Shown: one piece after another, positions 44,193 to 53,205 of the stretch
Layout of the letters: every line of letters starts with the position of its first letter
Numbering within the stretch: the first letter of the stretch is position 1
Assembly: GCF_000966265.1 (NCBI RefSeq)
Contig: NZ_LANF01000013.1
Span: forward strand, 84,244-148,243
Reading direction: 5' to 3'
Length of the DNA stretch: 64,000 nucleotides
Source: Palaeococcus ferrophilus DSM 13482
Lineage (GTDB): Archaea > Methanobacteriota_B > Thermococci > Thermococcales > Thermococcaceae
The notes under the pieces: generated by a model
The model's database searches: none
The model's input: only the letters and a program-made list of their open reading frames with translations
What the model was told of the DNA's origin: nothing
Position numbers and translations under genes: made by a program

Positions 44193-44213
44193 GGAGGTTT
44201 CGCGGGGCTGACC
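44160..44213 (+). ncRNA. C/D box guide sRNA (integration target)
   Basis: Box C ATGATGA (44163-44169), 12-nt guide GTCTGGAGCCCC, box D' CTGA (44182-44185), 3-nt spacer, box C' ATGAGGA (44189-44195), 12-nt guide GGTTTCGCGGGG, box D CTGA (44208-44211). The 12-12 guide spacing and short D'-C' spacer are exactly those of archaeal box C/D RNAs. By the N+5 rule the targets would be GGGGCUCCAGAC (methylated at the C) and CCCCGCGAAACC (methylated at the fifth base, G). It directs 2'-O-methylation with fibrillarin, Nop5 and L7Ae. Its original promoter is now 16.9 kb away, so it is probably processed from the Int-N transcript. Confidence 0.8.
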
Positions 44214-44216
44214 AAA

Positions 44217-44468
44217 ATGAAGCGCGTTATCTGCCGGGACCTTTACGAACGCATCGAGACCCTCGAGAGAACCATTGAGGAGCTTGAGGAGGAGATAATT
44301 GAGCTCAAAGCCCAGGTGAGGGCCAAAACGGAGGAGGCAACGTCCCTCGCCATAGAGAACCAGAACCTCCGCTACAAGCTTGAGCGCCTGAAGAAGACCC
44401 ACGAGACAATGGTGGAGCTTCTCAAGAAGATGAAGTTCCCGGTAATACTCACCGATGGGGAGGAGTAA
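44217..44468 (+). CDS. Small coiled-coil protein
   Basis: An 83-residue protein, almost wholly a heptad-rich helix (LYERIETLERTIEELEEEIIELKAQV to LRYKLERLKKTHETMVELLKK). No enzyme motif is seen. It begins 5 nt after box D of the guide RNA with no ribosome site of its own, so before integration it was probably cotranscribed with the sRNA from the promoter at 27245. Composition returns to the chromosomal type here. Function unknown. Confidence 0.65.
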   Translation: MKRVICRDLYERIETLERTIEELEEEIIELKAQVRAKTEEATSLAIENQNLRYKLERLKKTHETMVELLKKMKFPVILTDGEE

Positions 44469-44592
44469 GTATCCAAGCTACTTGTCTTTCGCAAAATTTA
44501 AATACTGCATTGCTACATATTCAACAAGAATAAAATCTGTTCTTAGCACGGTGGGGTTTACAATAAGCTCAAACCTCGAGGGGGCGGGGGTT

Positions 44593-44934
44593 ATGGGAAA
44601 ACTGCTCAACGCCGTAGTGATTATCCTGCTTGCCGTCCTCGTGTTCCGGTTCAACGTAGGGGGCATGCTCGTAAACGAGAATGAGCCTGCATCGGGCCCT
44701 CCGATTGAGATGATTCTGGAACTGCCGGAGCCGGAGGGGCAGAGCCTCGAGGTAACCATCAACGCTACAACCGATGAACTCGAGGGTCTGAGCCTCGCGA
44801 TACTGAACGTCAGTGAAACGTTGCCCGTGGATGAGGTGACTCACCTGGTTTCCTCCCTCGCCATGGTGATATTTGCCGTTATAATCCCCATGGTGCTGTT
44901 CGTGCACCTCGCCCTCAGCGTCGCGACGAGGTGA
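44593..44934 (+). CDS. Small membrane protein of the TasA-like cluster
   Basis: A 113-residue protein with an N-terminal membrane helix (LLNAVVIILLAVLVFRFNVGG), a short external region with NAT and NVS potential glycosylation sites, and a C-terminal helix (LVSSLAMVIFAVIIPMVLFVHLAL). It has the same layout as the 84-residue protein at 47101, which ends similarly. ATG 44593 follows GGCGGGGGTT; a TTTAAATACTG box is at about 44498. It may be an assembly factor for the fibre genes downstream. Not assigned to a named family. Confidence 0.65.
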   Translation: MGKLLNAVVIILLAVLVFRFNVGGMLVNENEPASGPPIEMILELPEPEGQSLEVTINATTDELEGLSLAILNVSETLPVDEVTHLVSSLAMVIFAVIIPMVLFVHLALSVATR

Positions 44935-45077
44935 ACTTTTCTTTTGTCTTTCTATATGCTGTGTATTGAGGTAATCATGTGCTCATTCTGTTCCGTATCT
45001 TATTTAAGTTACTGCACAATGTTATGGAAAATTATTCAGAAAAGCGGTTCCTTGCTGCAAATATTTCAAAGTTTCCA

Positions 45078-45120
45078 GGCAAACGTTTGTGGTATGTGCA
45101 ACAACTGTTGCATGTTTGCC
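45078..45120. repeat. Nested inverted repeat in a gene-free AT-rich gap
   Basis: Within 44935-45281, which holds no supportable gene, an outer pair GGCAAAC (45078-45084) / GTTTGCC (45114-45120) encloses the perfect inner palindrome TGCAACA-AC-TGTTGCA (45097-45112). It lies 160 nt upstream of the winged-helix regulator. It could be a composite operator or an RNA hairpin. Confidence 0.5.
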
Positions 45121-45281
45121 AAAGTCCGCCGATTGGTCATAACATCATGTTAAATTCTTATTCGTTTTTACCCTTAATACGCAAAGTTTAAATACCAGAA
45201 TGGCACAGTGATTATGGTACTGTTTTGAATAACATGCCCCCTTAAGTAAGACGTTATGAGTGGCTGGATGGAGGGGGATTG

Positions 45282-45542
45282 ATGAGGCGTTCGAAGGAAC
45301 GGATTGTAGCGGATATCATCAGGTCTACCAACGGTAAGGGGGCCACCAAGACCCAGATTGTCTACCGATCCAATCTGAACTTCAAGCTGGCACAGCGCTA
45401 CCTCGACCACCTCGTGGAGAGGGGCTACCTCAGGGCGGAGCAGAGGGGCAGGCACACGATTTACTTTGCCACGGAGAAGGGAGAGGCCTTTTTGAAACGT
45501 CTGTCCGAGATAGAGAGGGAGATTGAAAGCATGTTCGAATAA
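45282..45542 (+). CDS. Winged-helix transcriptional regulator
   Basis: An 86-residue protein of the archaeal winged-helix type: KERIVADIIRSTNGKGATKTQIVYRSNLNFKLAQRYLDHLVERGYLRAEQRG forms three helices and a wing, and the acidic C-terminal helix (KRLSEIEREIESMF) may dimerise. ATG 45282 is preceded by GGAGGGGG, and AGTTTAAATACC at about 45184 is a promoter candidate with a leader of some 70 nt. Its position before the TasA-like genes suggests that it controls them. Confidence 0.85.
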   Translation: MRRSKERIVADIIRSTNGKGATKTQIVYRSNLNFKLAQRYLDHLVERGYLRAEQRGRHTIYFATEKGEAFLKRLSEIEREIESMFE

Positions 45543-45648
45543 GCCCCCCTAAAATAATTCCCTTCTTCCAGGACTTTAAGTTTGTCGCTGAACATTGTTA
45601 CGTATTTTGTGTACGTAATGCCGTTTCTTTCTCCTTAAATACGGGCGC

Positions 45649-45684
45649 TTTTATATAGTATATCTGGCGGGGCGTTGCCCCGCC
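45649..45684 (+). promoter_or_regulatory. Promoter with GC-rich palindrome before the TasA-like genes
   Basis: TTTTATATA (45649-45657) is a TATA box. It is followed by the perfect inverted repeat GGCGGGGC-GTT-GCCCCGCC (45666-45684), between the TATA box and the expected start of transcription. The placement fits an operator; a hairpin at the very 5' end of the mRNA is the alternative. Confidence 0.6.
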
Positions 45685-45709
45685 AAACGCAAAACGGGGG
45701 TAGGTAGGT

Positions 45710-46213
45710 ATGAGAACGGCTTTGCTGGCCATGTTGTTGGTAGGTATTGTGGCGGTTGCCATCGGGGCAGGGACGTGGGCTCAGTTCACCAGCAACACCG
45801 CTGTGGACAACAACGAGATAGCAGCGGGCACTTTTAATCTCGTAAACGATACAGGTACGTTTACCTTCAGCAACATCTACCCTGGATGGGAGAACTCTAC
45901 AACCATAACTATCGAGAACACCGGTAGCCTGCCTGGATACTTTAACTTGACCATTGAGAACGCTGCTGGTAACCAGGAGATGCTTGACCACCTTCAAGTC
46001 TCAGCTGACGGAGGCACCACTTGGTATTATGTGAAGGACAGCCCCCAGTTGATTACTGGACAGCATATTGGAGCCGGAGCTACTGTTGATGTGACCCTCA
46101 TGTTTAAACTAGACATTGAGACAGGCAATGCTGCCCAGGGTGGGATCGTCACGTTTGACGTGAAGGTCTACGGCGCTCAGGACGTCGATAACGACTCGAG
46201 CACCCTAGAGTGA
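45710..46213 (+). CDS. TasA/camelysin-like fibre protein
   Basis: A secreted protein of 167 residues with a SipW-type signal sequence: a hydrophobic start (LLAMLLVGIVAVAIGAGTWAQF) ending in the typical GTxAxF segment, followed by SNTAVDNNEIAAGTFNL, the donor-strand-like N-terminus of mature TasA. TasA-type subunits polymerise into extracellular fibres in Bacillus, and archaeal bundling pili use a related fold. It is strongly promoted by the palindrome-containing region upstream and cotranscribed with the next genes. Potential N-glycosylation sites (NST, NLT) are present. Confidence 0.8.
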   Translation: MRTALLAMLLVGIVAVAIGAGTWAQFTSNTAVDNNEIAAGTFNLVNDTGTFTFSNIYPGWENSTTITIENTGSLPGYFNLTIENAAGNQEMLDHLQVSADGGTTWYYVKDSPQLITGQHIGAGATVDVTLMFKLDIETGNAAQGGIVTFDVKVYGAQDVDNDSSTLE

Positions 46214-46254
46214 TCCCCCAATTTACCTTTTGAATTTATCAGGGGGTATCAGAG

Positions 46255-47085
46255 ATGAAGAGCATTGCAGTGGCTCTACTCCTCATCGGCCTTGTAGTTG
46301 CAGGGGCCGGGTACGGCACTTGGGCAGTGTTCATAAGTGATACTTCCATTGAGAACAACCAAGTTCATGCAGGGACTTTAACAGTTTATGTCAGGGACGG
46401 AGAAGAAAGTGCTGACGGGCAGTGGATACTATATGGAAAAGCCTACCCAGGGCTTGAACCAGTAGGTGACAACGCGGAGGGTCACATGAAAATCCTTAAC
46501 ATAGGCACACTCCCAGCAAACCACACAGAGATCGGCTTTGAGTTTAAGTGTTACGAGGACGACGATGGAGACATATTTGTGAACTTCGACCCAAATGATC
46601 CGGATAATTGGAACTTCACAATTGATCCATTTAAGTGGAGGGCTGGGCCTTCGTCCGACACAAACCAGAGTGGAGTAGGCAACTGGCTAGACGACATTGT
46701 AGTAAATAGTATTGAAATATCCTTGTACAAAAAGACTGCATTTGGGGAATTCAAACTAGAGGAGATGAGCCTTGATGACATCATAGCTCAACTCGACAGC
46801 AACCACGATGACAATATAACTTTCAAAGAACTTTCAGAAAACATCTTAAAAATACCCTTTGCACCAGCTCCAACTTTTGGTGATACTACCATCAACACTG
46901 GAACCCAGTACATACAGATTCAGATGAAGTACAAATTCAGCATACACTCCAACACTCTAAGCAACAACCAGAACGACTGGCAGGGTGACGTTTGCAACAT
47001 GATCATACACGCGGCTTTGGTGCAGACGGACACCCCACTCTGGACAAACGGCTTTGGAATGGAAACCAATCTTCCATCCCCATGA
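46255..47085 (+). CDS. Second TasA/camelysin-like secreted protein
   Basis: A 276-residue paralogue of the preceding gene. SVAVALLLIGLVVAGAGYGTWAVFISDTSIENNQVHAGTLTV is the same signal and mature N-terminus pattern (given here as adjoining segments SVAVALLLIGLVVAGAG and YGTWAVFISD). It has an inserted acidic stretch with DSNHDDNITFKEL that resembles a calcium-binding loop. It is more AT-rich than its neighbours. Probably a minor fibre subunit or cap; 42 nt after the first subunit. Confidence 0.75.
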   Translation: MKSIAVALLLIGLVVAGAGYGTWAVFISDTSIENNQVHAGTLTVYVRDGEESADGQWILYGKAYPGLEPVGDNAEGHMKILNIGTLPANHTEIGFEFKCYEDDDGDIFVNFDPNDPDNWNFTIDPFKWRAGPSSDTNQSGVGNWLDDIVVNSIEISLYKKTAFGEFKLEEMSLDDIIAQLDSNHDDNITFKELSENILKIPFAPAPTFGDTTINTGTQYIQIQMKYKFSIHSNTLSNNQNDWQGDVCNMIIHAALVQTDTPLWTNGFGMETNLPSP

Positions 47086-47100
47086 CGGAGCCCGAGGCCG

Positions 47101-47355
47101 ATGAGGCGCCTTGACCCTTTCTTTCTTTTACTCGCCCTCGTGGCGGTACTCTACCTCAACGTGGCCTACAACCTGGTTACCGGTGCCAGGCCCTCCGTGG
47201 AGCCCTCGTGGAACGCCACGCTCAACGTGACGCTTCCCAGGCTTGAGCTCTCCCCGCGGGCCGCTGACCTGCTCTACGCCGCGTTGATGAGCTTCGTGTT
47301 CGTGATGTTCCCGATAATGGCTCTAATCCACGTGGTCTTGAGCGCATCGAGGTGA
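47101..47355 (+). CDS. Two-helix membrane protein, paralogue of 44593
   Basis: An 84-residue protein with an N-terminal helix (FFLLLALVAVLYLNVAYNLV), an external NAT/NVT-containing loop and a C-terminal helix (LLYAALMSFVFVMFPIMALIHVVLSASR) that mirrors the end of the protein at 44593. Presumed membrane component of the fibre machinery. The next gene begins within 6 nt. No named family recognised. Confidence 0.65.
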   Translation: MRRLDPFFLLLALVAVLYLNVAYNLVTGARPSVEPSWNATLNVTLPRLELSPRAADLLYAALMSFVFVMFPIMALIHVVLSASR

Positions 47356-47360
47356 TTCGA

Positions 47361-47954
47361 ATGTTCAGGCGGCTCGTCCTCACGGTCGTAATCCTCTCCA
47401 CCCTTCTCGCCTATCTCAACCTTTCAACATTCTCCTACTTCTCCGACACTGTCACGATAGAGAACGTCACCATAACGGCCGGCACATGGGAGGACGAGCC
47501 GGAGGTTGATGTCCTCTACTCCTGTCCCATCCTGCTCCTCACCTGCGGAAGGGAAAAGGATAACTTTAAGGCCGTCCCCGGCGGATGGAGGGAAGTCCCC
47601 GACGCAAAGAGCCTCTTCGGCGGGCAAACGCCCCAGTGCCACCGGGAGTGCGACGCCCTTCTGACGAACATATGGCTCCGCCCGGAGGGAAACATCACCC
47701 TCGAGAGGGTCGAGATTGAGTGGACGGGGGGCGGAGAGCTGGGGAAGTTCCGCGTGGGCGGTTTTGTGGTGAGGGACATAGGCCAGTCATCACCGGCATC
47801 CTTTGAGGTCGGGGCGGAGCTTGAGGATGGGGAGTGGTACCCGCTTGTCTTCAAATTTGAGGACATGAAGCTCCGGAGAAAGTACTCCTTTAACGTAACC
47901 TTTATTTTCTCCGGAAACTACACCAGAACCATAAACTTCACACTGGGTGGATGA
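47361..47954 (+). CDS. SipW-type signal protein, TasA-like
   Basis: A 197-residue secreted or anchored protein. The start LVLTVVILSTLLAYLNLSTFSYFSDTVTIENVTITAGTW carries the SipW/TasA pattern (hydrophobic LVLTVVILSTLLAYLNL, then STFSYFSDT). Four cysteines (in SCPILLLTCG and QCHRECD) could form disulfides. ATG 47361 has GAGGTGA upstream. It overlaps the signal peptidase gene by 4 bp, which supports processing by that enzyme. Confidence 0.7.
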   Translation: MFRRLVLTVVILSTLLAYLNLSTFSYFSDTVTIENVTITAGTWEDEPEVDVLYSCPILLLTCGREKDNFKAVPGGWREVPDAKSLFGGQTPQCHRECDALLTNIWLRPEGNITLERVEIEWTGGGELGKFRVGGFVVRDIGQSSPASFEVGAELEDGEWYPLVFKFEDMKLRRKYSFNVTFIFSGNYTRTINFTLGG

Positions 47955-48892
47955 GCATGAGGCTAAAGCCCCTCGTCCTTCTCCTCCTCGTATCCCCAGC
48001 GCTGATTTTTCTCGCCTACGTTCCGAGGCTCACGCCCATGGTGGTTCTGAGCGGCTCGATGGTTCCACTCTTCAACCCCGGGGACATAGTGCTCCTCGAG
48101 CGGGTTAACGGGAGCGAGGTTCATGTTGGGGACGTGGTTGCATTCAGGCCCCCCGGCGCGAGGGACGAGAACACCTTCGTGACCCACAGGATAGTGGGAA
48201 TCGTTGAGGAGAACGGGACGAGGTACTTCAGGACGAAGGGGGACAACAACGAGGACGAAGACCCGTTTCTGGTTCCCGGGGAGAACGTTTACGGAAAAGC
48301 CGTGTTCTCGCTCCCCTACCTGGGCTACCTGACGAGGCACAACCCCAACAGGCGCGAGAGGCTCGCCTTTTACTTCCTCACCGTCCTCGTACCTGGTGTG
48401 ATTCTAATCCTCGGCGAGCTCCCTAAACTGCTCTACTACTCCCCGAGGCTCGAGCGCGAAGCGTTGAAGCTCTCCACGTGGAACTCCAGAAAGGTGGAGG
48501 AGCTAAGCCCCCTCCGGCTTCTAACCGTTTTCGTGGTTTCTCTCGTCGTCTTCACGCTCCTGCTGACCCCCTCCTACGAGGGTGGTTTAAACGGGGGAAG
48601 GCTCCCCGTCCTCCTGCTCGGGGCGGGGGATACCGGCTACGTCTATCTCCCTCCGGGGGAGGCTTTTGACGGGAAGTTTGGAGTTGCCGTAAACGCCGTC
48701 CTCCCCGTAATGTGGCTCGTGAGGGCTTATGGGGTCAATCCTTTTATAGTAAGAGCGCTCAACTTAATACTATCCGGCATAACAACGCTACTCCTCCATC
48801 CCATCTGGCTCAAAGAGGAGCCAAAATTCAAACTGAGCCGGAGGAGGAATAAGTATGCGGTTAAGAGAGTACCGTCTCCTAAGCGCGGTTAA
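47951..48892 (+). CDS. SipW-type signal peptidase I
   Basis: A 313-residue membrane protease that removes the special signal peptides of the adjacent TasA-like proteins. VVLSGSMVPLFNPGDIVLLERV holds the catalytic Ser, and FVTHRIVGIVEENGTRYFRTKGDNN has the His that replaces the usual Lys in the ER/SipW class. Membrane segments lie at the N-terminus, near residues 137-157, near 190-205 and at the C-terminus. ATG 47951 or 47957 may be the start. It overlaps DUF5305 by 38 bp. Confidence 0.85.
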   Translation: MSMRLKPLVLLLLVSPALIFLAYVPRLTPMVVLSGSMVPLFNPGDIVLLERVNGSEVHVGDVVAFRPPGARDENTFVTHRIVGIVEENGTRYFRTKGDNNEDEDPFLVPGENVYGKAVFSLPYLGYLTRHNPNRRERLAFYFLTVLVPGVILILGELPKLLYYSPRLEREALKLSTWNSRKVEELSPLRLLTVFVVSLVVFTLLLTPSYEGGLNGGRLPVLLLGAGDTGYVYLPPGEAFDGKFGVAVNAVLPVMWLVRAYGVNPFIVRALNLILSGITTLLLHPIWLKEEPKFKLSRRRNKYAVKRVPSPKRG

Positions 48893-49904
48893 AGCCTACG
48901 GACTCCCCCTCGTCGTCCTCTTCATTATTCTCTCCGCGTACTTCGCCTACGCCTACGCTCAAACGCCCGCAGTGGCACGGAGTAGCCGCACCGTAAGCGA
49001 GCCCTTCTACAGCTGGAGCGGGGGACTCTCGGGAGGAGGCATCATAACGGCAGAGAACCCGCTTTGGCCCGTGGGCTCGGAGGTATCGCTCCCCCTGTAC
49101 CCCACGGACGTATCGGAACTGGCCGAGCTCAACTTCCACTTCGAGGTCTCCGGGAAGGATGTGAACCTTGAGTTCAACCGCGAGCTCAAGGTGGTGTACT
49201 ACATAGCCTACGATAACCACCGTGTCATCGAGGAGACCTACGCCTCGGTCTCTAATGTGAGCAACGGCCAGGGGTTCGCGGATGAGCTGAGGCTCAACAT
49301 CACGGACATAGCGAAGCGGATAGCGGAGACGCGCTCCGTCCTTCGCCTTCCGAGGGAAACGGCGGGCGTTGAGATAGTGGGCACGGTGCACTACTCGGGC
49401 ACGGTGGGGGGTAGGGGCATTAGGGGCAACCAGACCTTCAGGGGCGAGATAAAGTTCCCCTACGAGGGATTCTACTCCATAAGCGGCGACGCCAAGAACG
49501 GGACCATTACAAGGAGCAGAACCGTAACGGAGAGCTATCCCGTGAACGGCAGGAAGCGCGCCATCCTCCTTACGCTATCGGGCGTTTTTGGAATTCTCGC
49601 GCTGACTTCCCTTATCGTCTGGCGGCGCTTTGATCCGGAAACTTACAGCGTCCGGGAGCTTGAACTCCTGGAGCAGGAGGCCAAGCTCGCCAAGTGGGTG
49701 AGCAGGGGAAGGCTGGAGAACTTTGAGAGCACCACGAGAATCAAATTCGAGAGCCTTAGGGACCTTGTGGATGCCGCAATAGACATGAACGCCCGCGTCC
49801 TTTACGACAGGAAAAACGGCACGTACTTCTTCCTCCACGAGGGCATCCTCTACTACTACAGCAGGCCGAGCTTCAGGCAACTCAAGAACCGACCAAAACA
49901 TTAA
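48855..49904 (+). CDS. DUF5305-like membrane protein
   Basis: A 349-residue protein with an N-terminal membrane helix (GLPLVVLFIILSAYFAYAYA), a large external beta-rich domain starting SRTVSEPFYSWSGGLSGGG and containing TAENPLWPVGSEVSLPLYPTD, a second helix (AILLTLSGVFGILALTSLIVW) and a cytoplasmic end with LVDAAIDMNARVLYD and GTYFFLHEGILYYY. This layout is that of DUF5305 proteins, which commonly sit beside SipW in archaea. It may anchor or assemble the fibre. Last gene of the cluster. Confidence 0.75.
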   Translation: MRLREYRLLSAVKAYGLPLVVLFIILSAYFAYAYAQTPAVARSSRTVSEPFYSWSGGLSGGGIITAENPLWPVGSEVSLPLYPTDVSELAELNFHFEVSGKDVNLEFNRELKVVYYIAYDNHRVIEETYASVSNVSNGQGFADELRLNITDIAKRIAETRSVLRLPRETAGVEIVGTVHYSGTVGGRGIRGNQTFRGEIKFPYEGFYSISGDAKNGTITRSRTVTESYPVNGRKRAILLTLSGVFGILALTSLIVWRRFDPETYSVRELELLEQEAKLAKWVSRGRLENFESTTRIKFESLRDLVDAAIDMNARVLYDRKNGTYFFLHEGILYYYSRPSFRQLKNRPKH

Positions 49905-49947
49905 TTAGCTCTCCCTACTTTTTTGGGTTAGCAGAGAGGTGAGTGGC

Positions 49948-52683
49948 ATGGATATGAGCACGAGAATGTTTAAGGAAGAGGGATGGATAAGGAAGCAGTG
50001 CCCGAAGTGCGGCAAGTTCTTCTGGACGCTCGATCCGGACAGAGAGACCTGCGGGGACCCGCCGTGTGACGAGTACTCGTTCATAGGAAAGCCGGGGATT
50101 CCGAAGAAGTACACGCTGGAGGAGATGAGGGAGAAGTTCCTTAGCTTCTTCGAGAGGAAGGGCCACGGCAGGGTGAAGCGCTTCCCTGTCCTTCCGCGCT
50201 GGAGGGACGATGTGCTCCTCGTTGGGGCTTCAATCATGGACTTCCAGCCGTGGGTCATAAGCGGCGAGGCCGACCCGCCTGCGAACCCGCTCACAATCAG
50301 CCAGCCGTCCATAAGGTTCACGGACATTGACAACGTCGGAATAACGGGAAGGCACTTCACGATATTCGAGATGATGGCGCATCATGCGTTCAACTACCCG
50401 GGCAAGCCGATATACTGGATGGACGAGACCGTTGAGCTTGCCTTCGAGTTCTTCACAAAGGAGCTCGGCATGAAGGCCGAAGATATAACCTTCAAGGAGA
50501 ACCCGTGGGCGGGCGGTGGAAACGCGGGACCGGCCTTCGAGGTTCTCTACCGCGGCCTCGAGGTGGCAACGCTCGTCTTCATGCAGTACAAGAAGGCCCC
50601 GGAGAACGCCGACCCGAGCCAGGTCGTCGAGATAAAGGGTGACTTCTACGTCCCGATGGAAACTAGGGTTGTTGATACGGGCTATGGTCTGGAGAGGCTC
50701 GTTTGGATGAGCCACGGCACTCCGACGGCCTACGACGCGGTTCTGGGTTATGTCGTCGAGCCCCTCAAGAGGATGGCCGGAATAGAGAGGATAGACGAGC
50801 GCATTTTGATGGAGAACTCTCGCCTGGCTGGAATGTTCGACATAGAGGACATGGGCGACCTTAAGTATCTCCGCGAGCAGGTCGCCGGTAAAGTCGGCAT
50901 AAGTGTCGAGGAGCTTGAGAAGGCGGTAAGGCCCTACGAGCTGATCTACGCGGTAGCCGACCACACGAAAGCTTTAACCTTCATGCTGGCCGATGGAGTC
51001 ATCCCGTCAAACGTGAAGGCCGGCTACCTGGCGCGCCTGCTGATAAGGAAGAGCATAAGGCACCTCCGCGAGCTCGGACTCGAGGTTCCGCTCGCCGAGA
51101 TAGTGGCGATGCACATAAAGGAGCTCTCGCCCACTTTCCCAGAGTTCAAGGAGATAGAAGATGTTATCCTCGACATAATCAACGTCGAGGAGAAGCGCTA
51201 CCAGGATACCCTCAAGCGCGGAAGCGACCTCGTGAAGAGGGAGATAGCCAAACTCAAGAAGGCCGGAAAGGAGGAGCTCCCGCTTGAGAAGCTCATACTG
51301 TTCTACGAGAGCCACGGATTAACTCCGGAGATAGTGGCGGAGGTCGCGGAGAAGGAAGGGGTGAAAGTAGAGATACCCGACAACTTCTACACCCTGGTCG
51401 CGAAGGAAGCTGAGAAGACCGAGAAGAAGATGGCCGCTGAATACGTGGTGGACTTCGAGCTTGTCAAAGACCTCCCCGACACGAGGACGCTCTACTACGA
51501 GGACCCCTTCATGAGGGAGTTCGACGCGAAGGTTCTCAGGGTGATTGACGACTGGGCCGTTCTAGATGCCACGGCCTTCTACCCCGAGGGCGGCGGCCAG
51601 CCCTACGACACCGGAACGCTCGAGGTGAACGGGGAGGAGGTCAAGGTAACCAACGTCCAGAAGATAGGGAAGGTCATCCTCCACAGGGTTGAGAAGCCAG
51701 AGCTCTTCAAGGAAGGAACCGAAGTCCACGGAAGGCTCGACTGGGAGAGGAGAATCCAGCACATGCGCCACCACACGGGGACCCACGTCCTCATGGGTGC
51801 GCTCGTTCGCGTTTTAGGAAAACACGTCTGGCAGGCCGGAAGTCAGATCACCACCGACTGGGCCAGGCTCGATATAAGCCACTACAAGCGCATAAGCGAG
51901 GAGGAGCTCAGGGAGATTGAGAGGCTCGCCAACAGGGCGGTGATGGAGAACAGGCCAGTGAAGTGGGAGTGGCTCCCGAGAACCGAGGCGGAGATTAAGT
52001 ACGGCTTTAGGTTGTACCAGGGTGGAGTAGTGCCGGGAAGGGTGATAAGAGTGCTCAACATCAAGGACTGGGACGTCCAGGCCTGCGGTGGAACTCACCT
52101 TCCGAACACCGGTCTCATCGGCCCCATAAAGATACTGAGAACCGAGAGAATCCAGGACGGCGTTGAGCGCATTGTGTTCGCCGCAGGCGAGGCCGCCATC
52201 AACTGGATGCAGGAGAGCGAGAGAATACTCAAGAGGACCGCCGAGACCTTCCGCGTTCCGGTTGAGAAGGTACCCGAAACAGCGGAGAGGTTCTTCAACG
52301 AGTGGAAAGAGGCAAGAAAGGAGGTCGAGAAGCTCAGGAAGGAGCTGGCCAAGCTTCTCGTCTACGAGCTTGAGAGTGAGGTCGAGAGGATCGGCGAGGT
52401 CGAGTTCGTAGGGAAGGTCGTGGAAGGGGCCATGGACGACCTCAGGGAAGCTGCTAACAAGCTCAGGAAGGAGAAGCGCGTGGTCGTGCTGATAAGCAGG
52501 GAGGGCCACTTCGTTGTTGCAGTTGGAGACGGCCTTGAGGTTAAAGCGGGCGACCTTGCGAAGGTAATAACGAGCGTCGCCGGTGGCGGCGGTGGAGGAA
52601 GGAAAGAACTTGCCCAGGGCAGGATAAAGAACCCGCTCAAGGCTGAGGAAGCCATAGCCGAGGTGAAGAAGAGCCTCGGCTGA
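49948..52683 (+). CDS. alaS: Alanyl-tRNA synthetase, archaeal type
   Basis: Charges tRNA-Ala. The 911-residue protein starts with the archaeal-only zinc element [23 protein letters not shown], followed by class II catalytic motifs ([41 protein letters not shown]), the editing domain with [10 protein letters not shown] and [10 protein letters not shown] (zinc-binding HxxxH and CxxxH), and the C-terminal C-Ala region ending in [15 protein letters not shown] 49948 has GAGGTGAGTGGC upstream and is chosen over the GTG at 49939. Full length. Confidence 0.97.
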   Translation: MDMSTRMFKEEGWIRKQCPKCGKFFWTLDPDRETCGDPPCDEYSFIGKPGIPKKYTLEEMREKFLSFFERKGHGRVKRFPVLPRWRDDVLLVGASIMDFQPWVISGEADPPANPLTISQPSIRFTDIDNVGITGRHFTIFEMMAHHAFNYPGKPIYWMDETVELAFEFFTKELGMKAEDITFKENPWAGGGNAGPAFEVLYRGLEVATLVFMQYKKAPENADPSQVVEIKGDFYVPMETRVVDTGYGLERLVWMSHGTPTAYDAVLGYVVEPLKRMAGIERIDERILMENSRLAGMFDIEDMGDLKYLREQVAGKVGISVEELEKAVRPYELIYAVADHTKALTFMLADGVIPSNVKAGYLARLLIRKSIRHLRELGLEVPLAEIVAMHIKELSPTFPEFKEIEDVILDIINVEEKRYQDTLKRGSDLVKREIAKLKKAGKEELPLEKLILFYESHGLTPEIVAEVAEKEGVKVEIPDNFYTLVAKEAEKTEKKMAAEYVVDFELVKDLPDTRTLYYEDPFMREFDAKVLRVIDDWAVLDATAFYPEGGGQPYDTGTLEVNGEEVKVTNVQKIGKVILHRVEKPELFKEGTEVHGRLDWERRIQHMRHHTGTHVLMGALVRVLGKHVWQAGSQITTDWARLDISHYKRISEEELREIERLANRAVMENRPVKWEWLPRTEAEIKYGFRLYQGGVVPGRVIRVLNIKDWDVQACGGTHLPNTGLIGPIKILRTERIQDGVERIVFAAGEAAINWMQESERILKRTAETFRVPVEKVPETAERFFNEWKEARKEVEKLRKELAKLLVYELESEVERIGEVEFVGKVVEGAMDDLREAANKLRKEKRVVVLISREGHFVVAVGDGLEVKAGDLAKVITSVAGGGGGGRKELAQGRIKNPLKAEEAIAEVKKSLG

Positions 52684-52699
52684 CCCCAAATTTTCTTTC

Positions 52700-53158
52700 T
52701 CACTCCGTTTTTCTGTACTTCACGACTATCGTCTCGTTGGTTCTCCAGAAGGGCAGTTTGTGGGCTTTGATCTCGATTTTTGCGGAGCCTTTGCGGTGGA
52801 CGACCTCGTCCGTTAGCTTCCCTGGCAGCTGGAACTGGATGTATATCTCCTCTGGAAGCTCGTCTTTCTTAACCGTGACCTTGAACTCCCCGGTTCCCTT
52901 TATGTTCTCCTCACCGTAGCGCACGAGGTAGGATGTACCCTCGGGGAAGATTATCTCGAGGTCGAAGCCGTCAACGTAGGGCTCGACCTTCAACCCGAAG
53001 AGGCCCGCCCCATCGGGCGTTACGTAAGTCACGCTCTCGTTCTTCACGTAGAAAACGTCCATGTACGAGAAGCTCGCCGGCGGTAGCTCCGCCGTCTCAA
53101 CGGCGTACGCCAGGAGGGCGAGTGTTATTAGTGTGAGTATGATGAGTGCTTTGTTCAT
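52700..53158 (-). CDS. Secreted or anchored protein, unrecognised
   Basis: A 152-residue protein with an N-terminal signal or anchor (ALIILTLITLALLAYAVETA), followed by a beta-rich domain (FSYMDVFYVKNESVTYV, LEIIFPEGTSYLVRYGEE). There are no cysteines and no enzyme motif. It converges on alaS, with T-rich sequence between. A TTATATATC box upstream at about 53195 would drive it. Function unknown. Confidence 0.7.
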   Translation of the reverse strand: MNKALIILTLITLALLAYAVETAELPPASFSYMDVFYVKNESVTYVTPDGAGLFGLKVEPYVDGFDLEIIFPEGTSYLVRYGEENIKGTGEFKVTVKKDELPEEIYIQFQLPGKLTDEVVHRKGSAKIEIKAHKLPFWRTNETIVVKYRKTE

Positions 53159-53205
53159 CCTTCATCACCAAAATGGTTTTGGAGGGGGAGATATATAACC
53201 TTTCT

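Noticed and set aside
44944..45191. Two overlapping frames of about 70 codons in the gap after the coiled-coil and membrane genes
   Set aside because: Cys-rich, no ribosome site, AT-rich composition and a palindrome across them; more likely regulatory DNA.
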